From Norana najaformis (Eukaryota; Annelida; Clitellata; Crassiclitellata; Hormogastridae), in the NCBI GenBank assembly GCA_964023275.1, contig OZ029914.1, positions 44,204,437 to 44,268,436 of the forward strand: a stretch of 64,000 nucleotides of DNA, written 5' to 3'. A program made the position numbers and the translations under genes. Below, piece after piece: positions 58,413 through 64,000 of this stretch; position 1 is the stretch's first letter; each line of letters begins with the position of its first letter. The notes below the pieces were generated by a model. The model had not been told where the DNA came from, made no database searches, and saw nothing but the letters and a program-made list of their open reading frames with translations.

Positions 58413-59539
58413 CGCACACTCATGCTTCCATCCTTTACTGGTAAGAGTATGAGTGCCAATGCATGTTGGGAGGTTAAAAATGTGTCATATCTTTTGATGT
58501 GGTTGTGTTTGCGCCTCATCGAATGATCTTTGGACCTCCTAGTCACGTTTTTAAGAGTTTCGATAGAAGCTACTTTTACCTTTATGCATGCACGGCATGG
58601 TTTCGATGAAGCAAATTCTCTCAAAGTCCTGGGGCTTAAAATAGATATGCAGCCAACTTGAGTGCCATGTTTGTCGTTGTTTCGATTTATCTAAAGTGTC
58701 CCAGTTTCACTTGATTTTTGATGTATGCTGTAATTCCTATCTGCCGGAATCTTTCGGTCTAATCGTAGCAACTCTGCTTGAACCATCAAATTCTAAGCTT
58801 GGTACAGCATTTCATTTCATGTCCGCTCAACCAACCGCTCTTATCAGGGGCTATCAAGAATGTCACATGGGGCAGTTGAGGTATGCTGAAAGCTGAGATG
58901 AAAGGTGGGTTGTCAGAAAGCACGACTGTCTCTCTATGTCTCAATGTCTCCCTGTCTGTCTGTGTCTCTGTCTTCTTATCCGGCCGTCCGTCCATCTGAA
59001 ATCCAATAAAGGACCACTGATGCTTTTGGCAACTGCTTAGAATACACTGCTGTGTGACAAACGCAGCTCTTCATCGGCTGTAGCATCCAACTGAGCCAAC
59101 CTTTTCAACTGATGTAGTCCTCCGTCGACACTCCTAAGATGAAATCGGCATATTGCGGGCCTCAGTGCGCCTTTTGAACGCCCACTAAGACGAGATGGAC
59201 TGAGACGGAGTGAGAGGCATAAGTGGACCTCAATAACTGCAATAAGTTCACAACATGCACACATTGAAGAGAAACTGTTCCTGCCTACTGATCCTTAGAA
59301 ACGAAATATATTGCAAACTCTGGTTATGTCATATAGTTAAGCCCCATGTTCCATTAGGAACGTAGAGGAGGCGTTCATTTCCTTTCCTTAGGCCTTTGAT
59401 CCTGCAATGGACGAATCCCAAGGCCTTGGACACGAAGCCAGCGCATCGCAGGACTTGCCCTCTACTTTCCAGCTTACGCCGGTACCAAATAATACTTCTT
59501 GGTGGCAGAGACAAGGCGTGCACAAGCAACTTGCCCATG

Positions 59540-59615
59540 GTCGTTCCATGGAGTCGAACCCGCAACCGCACGATCATTAACCAAACGTGTTGCCGATAGA
59601 CCACCGTGTTGCACT
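59540..59615 (-). repeat. tRNA-derived SINE head
   Basis: The minus strand reads 'cacggtggtctatcggcaac' and 'gcgggttcgactccatgg'. Paralogue of 27,775. Confidence 0.6.
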
Positions 59616-59758
59616 TATGCCATATACCACTTGGACAATTGTCAGCACAGACTCTGATAATTTCCGATCGTTTTCTCTTTCTATACTGAAAAGGTTCCGT
59701 CGGTCTTGTTAGGTTACATAGTATAAATTATAAGCATATGCGTATCTTGTGGATTTTT

Positions 59759-59938
59759 CGGAGGATGGAAATAGTTAGTTGGATGGAGCACTTAGCCTAT
59801 CAAACGAGGCGGTGCTGAAAAGAGCAGGGGAAGAAAGATTGCTACAATATGGGGACGACAGAGATGATGACGGATGGATACAGCATGCTGAAATAATAAG
59901 CTCAGCACAGAGAGGAGTGGCGTCATCAAAGGTTTGAA
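59759..59938 (+). pseudogene. Decayed LINE reverse-transcriptase fragment
   Basis: 'RRMEIVSWMEH', then after a frameshift 'LSNEAVLKRAGEERLLQYGD'. This follows the common LINE pattern RRM-x-x-I-S-W-x-D-x-x-x-N-x-E-V-L-R-R-A. It is copy 3-specific relative to copy 1 (27,950-27,990). Confidence 0.55.
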
Positions 59939-60059
59939 CTTGCCTGAGGGCAGAGAACCTTTAGAACCATATCTTGTGTTTACTTAAATAATCCCACGTA
60001 TATTCGCCATGGTCTAGATACAACTCATTCAGATCTCTCCTTCAGGGTATCCGCGACAA

Positions 60060-60364
60060 CAAACGCATACTATACGGTTGTCGCTAGCTGATAAATCACC
60101 AGCCATCGAATTTGACTCACTGCTATTTGACCCGTCATTAGCCACTCCTCTTCCTCTTCATATCTCTCTTTCCGCTCCTATCCCAGACATCACCCACTGT
60201 AGCTGCCACACTGTCTCCCTGCCTGACCTTTGGATGGAACCGTACCCCTTTTGCCTATATCGATTTGGTTTTGACTGAACGCCTGTGAATAAGCTGACCC
60301 CCCCGTGACGTAGCTTTCGTTGGGCGCTGTAGAAATCTCGAGATTACGATTACGATTACTCGAT
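60060..60364 (+). repeat. SINE-like element R1, long copy (copy 3)
   Basis: Positional match to 28,075-28,392. It ends 'gtagaaatctcgagattacg' with repeated GATTAC. Confidence 0.8.
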
Positions 60365-60699
60365 TATAGGCATCCGCAGAGCTGCAGGCCAATTACGATT
60401 CAACGCATGAGAACTCATTTCGATATTCATGTTCAGATTTCCGCCCTCATTCAGATTCAATCTAGAACATTGTTGTTACACATATCACGTAGCGTCGAAC
60501 ACCGAATACGCTGAAGTGAACAATCGAACTTCCTCCGTTTATGATTAAAGTCCACCAATCATACAAAAGCCTCGAAGCTACGTGATACGAATCGCTAGCC
60601 TGTGCACTTGTGTTTTTAGCAAGACCCCTAAACAACCTTCAGATTGATTAAAACTTGCAGAGTTTCTCTCTCATATGCGTTTTTAAAATATGCTGTTAG

Positions 60700-60785
60700 G
60701 GCAGGAAGAGACAGACAGACACAGAGACACGTGCAGGCAGAGAGGCAGAAACAGAGAGACAGATACAGATACAGATACAGACAGA
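60700..60785. repeat. CAGA/ATACAG simple sequence
   Basis: 'agagacagatacagatacag'-type array. Confidence 0.9.
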
Positions 60786-61107
60786 GAAGAGACCCTGACT
60801 GAGGAAAAGAAGCAGAAGCAAACTGCTTAGTTAGAGTGAAGCGAGAAGGATTGATGACAGAGAAAAAAGGGAAAAAAAGAACCGCGAATGGAGAAAGACA
60901 CAAAGAGGAATGAGCAACGACAAAAGGAAAAAGGAAAAAATGTGTGTCAAATAACTCCAGCATATTATTCTAATCACGAATGTTGTCATTACCCGATCCT
61001 ATATATTAAACGCCCACAATCCTTAAATGGACAAGACTACCCATACACGCCTCTTGTTTTCTTCTTTTCAAGGCCATATGTGAGATTCAAGCAGAAGTCG
61101 CTTAATA

Positions 61108-61232
61108 ACATGTATGTGTGTATGTATGTCTGTAGTATGTGCATATGTTTGTGTGTATGGATGTGTGTATGTGTGTATGTATGTATTGTATGTATGTATG
61201 TATTGTATGTATGTATTGTATGTATGTATGTA
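61108..61232. repeat. TATG microsatellite
   Basis: 'gtatgtatgtattgtatgta'-type array. Confidence 0.9.
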
Positions 61233-62035
61233 TCTATGTGAAATGTGGCGCATTTTAAGTGCCTCACGAAAGCGCTGACACGTGACTACATACATCATAA
61301 TATGCGTCCATCATAATAATAGAAAGATTGTTTAATTTCCAATCCTTTCAAAACATGTTTTCTTCGACTAAATTAGTTTGTCCCGGTTGTCCTACCTGAA
61401 CTCTACGTGCACATATTTGGAAGCCTGCAAAACACGTCATGCAATCTCCGAACAGCGGTTAAAGCCATAGAAATTCTTCAGGTTGGCTTTTACATCTTTA
61501 CACCAGAGTCACAGAAATATCGACTGATATTTGTATGTCCTTCAAACCGTTATCTGTGTGTAAAGAATGCAATTTGTAGGGGAAGTGGAACAGCCAATCC
61601 AGTGGTTCGTACTACCCACCATTCTACCTGGAGCTTTCATTCCTAATCATTGGTCTATTCAGGTGATAATTCTGTTCACAAAATTCCTATTGCAAATTAA
61701 CTGACTTGTAGCTAACAACAGTTAGCAATTTCAGTTTATCCACTGGAAGTCCTTGTGGAGATTATAATTATACATCGCCTATATCTACGTTGATCTAGAA
61801 ATAAGAATTAACTGTGGAAACCCGTGATAATTTTGAATCCATACTCGTGATATTTTTAGAGCGAAAGAACAGTTAGATCTAATGGTTTTTCATTTATTGG
61901 CTCCTTCAAAGTCCTCGTGGGGATTCTTCACTATCAACTCGTCTTAATATAATCTTTGAAGTTTCATATTTCCGAAACCATCAAAAATCTGTTTCCCGAT
62001 TTGCACCCACGATTTCTCAGTGCATGCCGTCTAGC

Positions 62036-62043
62036 AATAATAC

Positions 62044-62074
<31 letters not shown>

Positions 62075-62130
62075 TACAACAACAATAATAGTAGTAACAC
62101 TAATAATAATAATAATAATAATAATATTCT
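62036..62130. repeat. ATA trinucleotide repeat
   Basis: Two ATA runs separated by 'acaacaacaataatagtagt'. Confidence 0.95.
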
Positions 62131-62214
62131 TCGACATTGCGCTCAATGAGACATCATTGTAAAACCTGAATGATCCTTTCTGCCTCGATTAATATCTTGT
62201 GAGATAATTAAGTA

Positions 62215-62228
62215 TTATTATTATTATT

Positions 62229-62260
<32 letters not shown>

Positions 62261-62362
62261 AGTGACTATAATAATGCAATTGGTGATGGTGGTGGTGGTT
62301 GTTGTTGTTGTTTTTGGTCGAGGTGGTGGTGGCGATGATGATGGTTGCTCTTGTTGTGGTGG

Positions 62363-62417
<55 letters not shown>

Positions 62418-62420
62418 GAT
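62215..62420. repeat. GAT trinucleotide repeat
   Basis: Two GAT runs with a GGT-rich centre; the second is about 50 bp and uninterrupted. Confidence 0.95.
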
Positions 62421-63170
62421 TACACGAATAAGCACAATCCATATGAATACAAAGATTTCTTCGAATATTCTTCATATTGTCTAGACCTAATTTAAACTCT
62501 GTAAATATAGTAATAAAATCCTAGTTTAAACGAATCAGTTATTATGAACTCTAAGCCGTGCATGTAAGACGCTGACATTCCTGCTAATTGTAGTCATGAA
62601 GTTAGTTTTGAAATGAGAATATTCTGTTCTGAAGAGCTCACCAAATGTTCAGTAAACAAATAGAAGTCAATAGACAATTAAACCGATACAATGTCTTACC
62701 TATAACACTGCACCCAATGGGGTCGTCTTCAAGGCCAGTGTTGAGCAGAAGTCTCAAAACCTCACTTCCGACAAGACCTTCTAAATTCCAAACTCGATAT
62801 TGTGGAGCAACTTCCTTTGAACCGTTCTCACGAACCTACAGGAAATGTTGAACACATAGAACGGTTCCTGCGAAGACTTTGAGAAGTGTGAACACCTCGA
62901 ACAAAAACTCAGAGAAGACAATCGAACACTTGGAACAGTTTCTCTGAACACACAATTAAGAAAAGGCGAACACCTATCTCTGCATAACAGCCTTAAGTCT
63001 CAACGTGTAGCCAACAATTACCGATAAGCCATTAAGTCCCCTATCAACTCAGTTTGTCACTGATCGCTGCGAACAGAGGAATCATCCGTTCTCTCCGGTC
63101 TTTTATAGGGCAACCACACATCCGTGCCAATACACAGACGACGCTGCATGCCGTCAATGTTGCGTAGGAT

Positions 63171-64000
63171 GTTGACAACGATATACAATACATACACACA
63201 CGCACACTCATGCTTAAGCATCTGTTTGATATATCTCTATATAGCCTATGACAGACGTATAAATACACCCTATGCATATACTATATATATGTACGTTTTG
63301 TCATAGGCCATGCATCAGTCTGAAGTAAATAACCATATAGGCATGTGGGAAAACTATTTTGGTCACTGGATTGGTCATTAACTAACATGCATATAATTAA
63401 ATAGCTTTTATAAACATATATATACAACACTGAAGTATTGGTGCGTCATACACATTATATGTGTGTATATGCATGGCAAAGTCTGACTAAACCGGACTCG
63501 TATGGGTATGCATATATAGGCGTCAATGGGCAGGTTTTATAGAGCTTCTGCGATTTGGTCAGTGCATACACTGAACCAGCAGCAGCGTCTGCAGCCAGCC
63601 ATGCGTGTATTCCGAAAGCAGAAAGACAGTAGCCAAACACATTGATGTTCTGGGACGATATATATATATGTAATGTTATATATATATATGTATGTGTGCG
63701 TATTTGCAATTCTGCACTTATTAAGCGCCACTATATGCAAAGGGGTGTACGTGCGTGAGACTTAAGTCACTTAACTGGTGGCATACAGTGCATGTATTAT
63801 ATATGCGTGCATGTATAAATGTATGTACGTATGATGTGTCTGGCTATTTATATGGCGCCTTTTAAGAATTTCTGTCGTTGGCAGTTGAACAAAAGCAGCG
63901 AGCTAGAATTAAACTTCGGTCCTTCTGCTTTTTATAGATCATGCCTGTGGGCATGCGCAGTGGACTAAATGAACTCAGGCGGTCGGACTGGACTCGGCTG
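63171..64000. other. Sequence right of the duplication: SINE ends and simple sequence
   Basis: Contains TATG/TATA microsatellite (63,180-63,300; 63,650-63,710), an R4-like end ('ttattaagcgccactatatg' near 63,720) and a 'tatatggcgccttttaagaa' element near 63,850. No gene recognised. Confidence 0.6.

Larger units (their letters stand above)
42030..63170. repeat. Segmental duplication, copy 3
   Basis: Begins at the same point of the unit as copy 1 ('agtacgccttccctgcaatt' against 'agtacgccttgcctgcgatt'). It contains insertions absent from copy 1 at about 46,354-46,884, 50,602-52,007 and 55,160-59,060, and lacks about 500 bp corresponding to 17,190-17,690. Confidence 0.85.

Overview
This is eukaryotic DNA, most likely from an invertebrate animal and plausibly a marine lophotrochozoan. 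The reasons are multi-exon genes with GT-AG introns and small phase-matched exons, metazoan extracellular domains (cadherin, PAN/apple, galactose-binding-like), many tRNA-derived SINEs, decayed LINEs and abundant microsatellites. I cannot name the species. No operons, CRISPR arrays, intact transposase genes, rRNA genes or functional tRNA genes were seen.

Left part (1-16,200), mostly single-copy. Reading splice sites and codon phase by eye gives three genes that are invisible as long ORFs. (1) A minus-strand cadherin-like gene starts at 4308 (signal peptide) and runs leftward through exons at 4278-4308, 2847-2936 and 1636-1823; the rest lies outside the window. A palindromic TA-flanked MITE (3651-4040) sits in its first coding intron. 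(2) A minus-strand gene of unknown function starts at 9539 with exons 9450-9539 and 9087-9290. (3) A plus-strand four-exon gene, 10,205-16,465, encodes a secreted protein of about 268 residues with a PAN/apple-type domain and a galactose-binding-like domain. Genes 2 and 3 are divergent, with about 670 bp between start codons. The introns hold two decayed LINE fragments, SINEs and minisatellites.

Right part (16,200-63,170) is one old, diverged segmental duplication present in three copies: copy 1 about 16,200-32,280, a truncated copy 2 about 32,281-41,400, and copy 3 about 42,030-63,170. The duplicated unit begins inside the last intron of the PAN gene, so an orphan duplicate of that gene's terminal exon lies at 42,231. 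Each copy carries the same ordered series of noncoding blocks, SINEs at matching places, minisatellites with different unit numbers, and a minus-strand exon-like ORF containing the motif 'ICPIC' (23,277-23,550; 34,379-34,723; 48,514-48,829). That ORF is open in copy 3 and frameshifted in copies 1 and 2. I found no convincing intact multi-exon gene here.

The final 830 bp (63,170-64,000) hold SINE fragments and microsatellites only. Exon calls come from reading by eye and need RNA or homology support; repeat boundaries are approximate to tens of bases.
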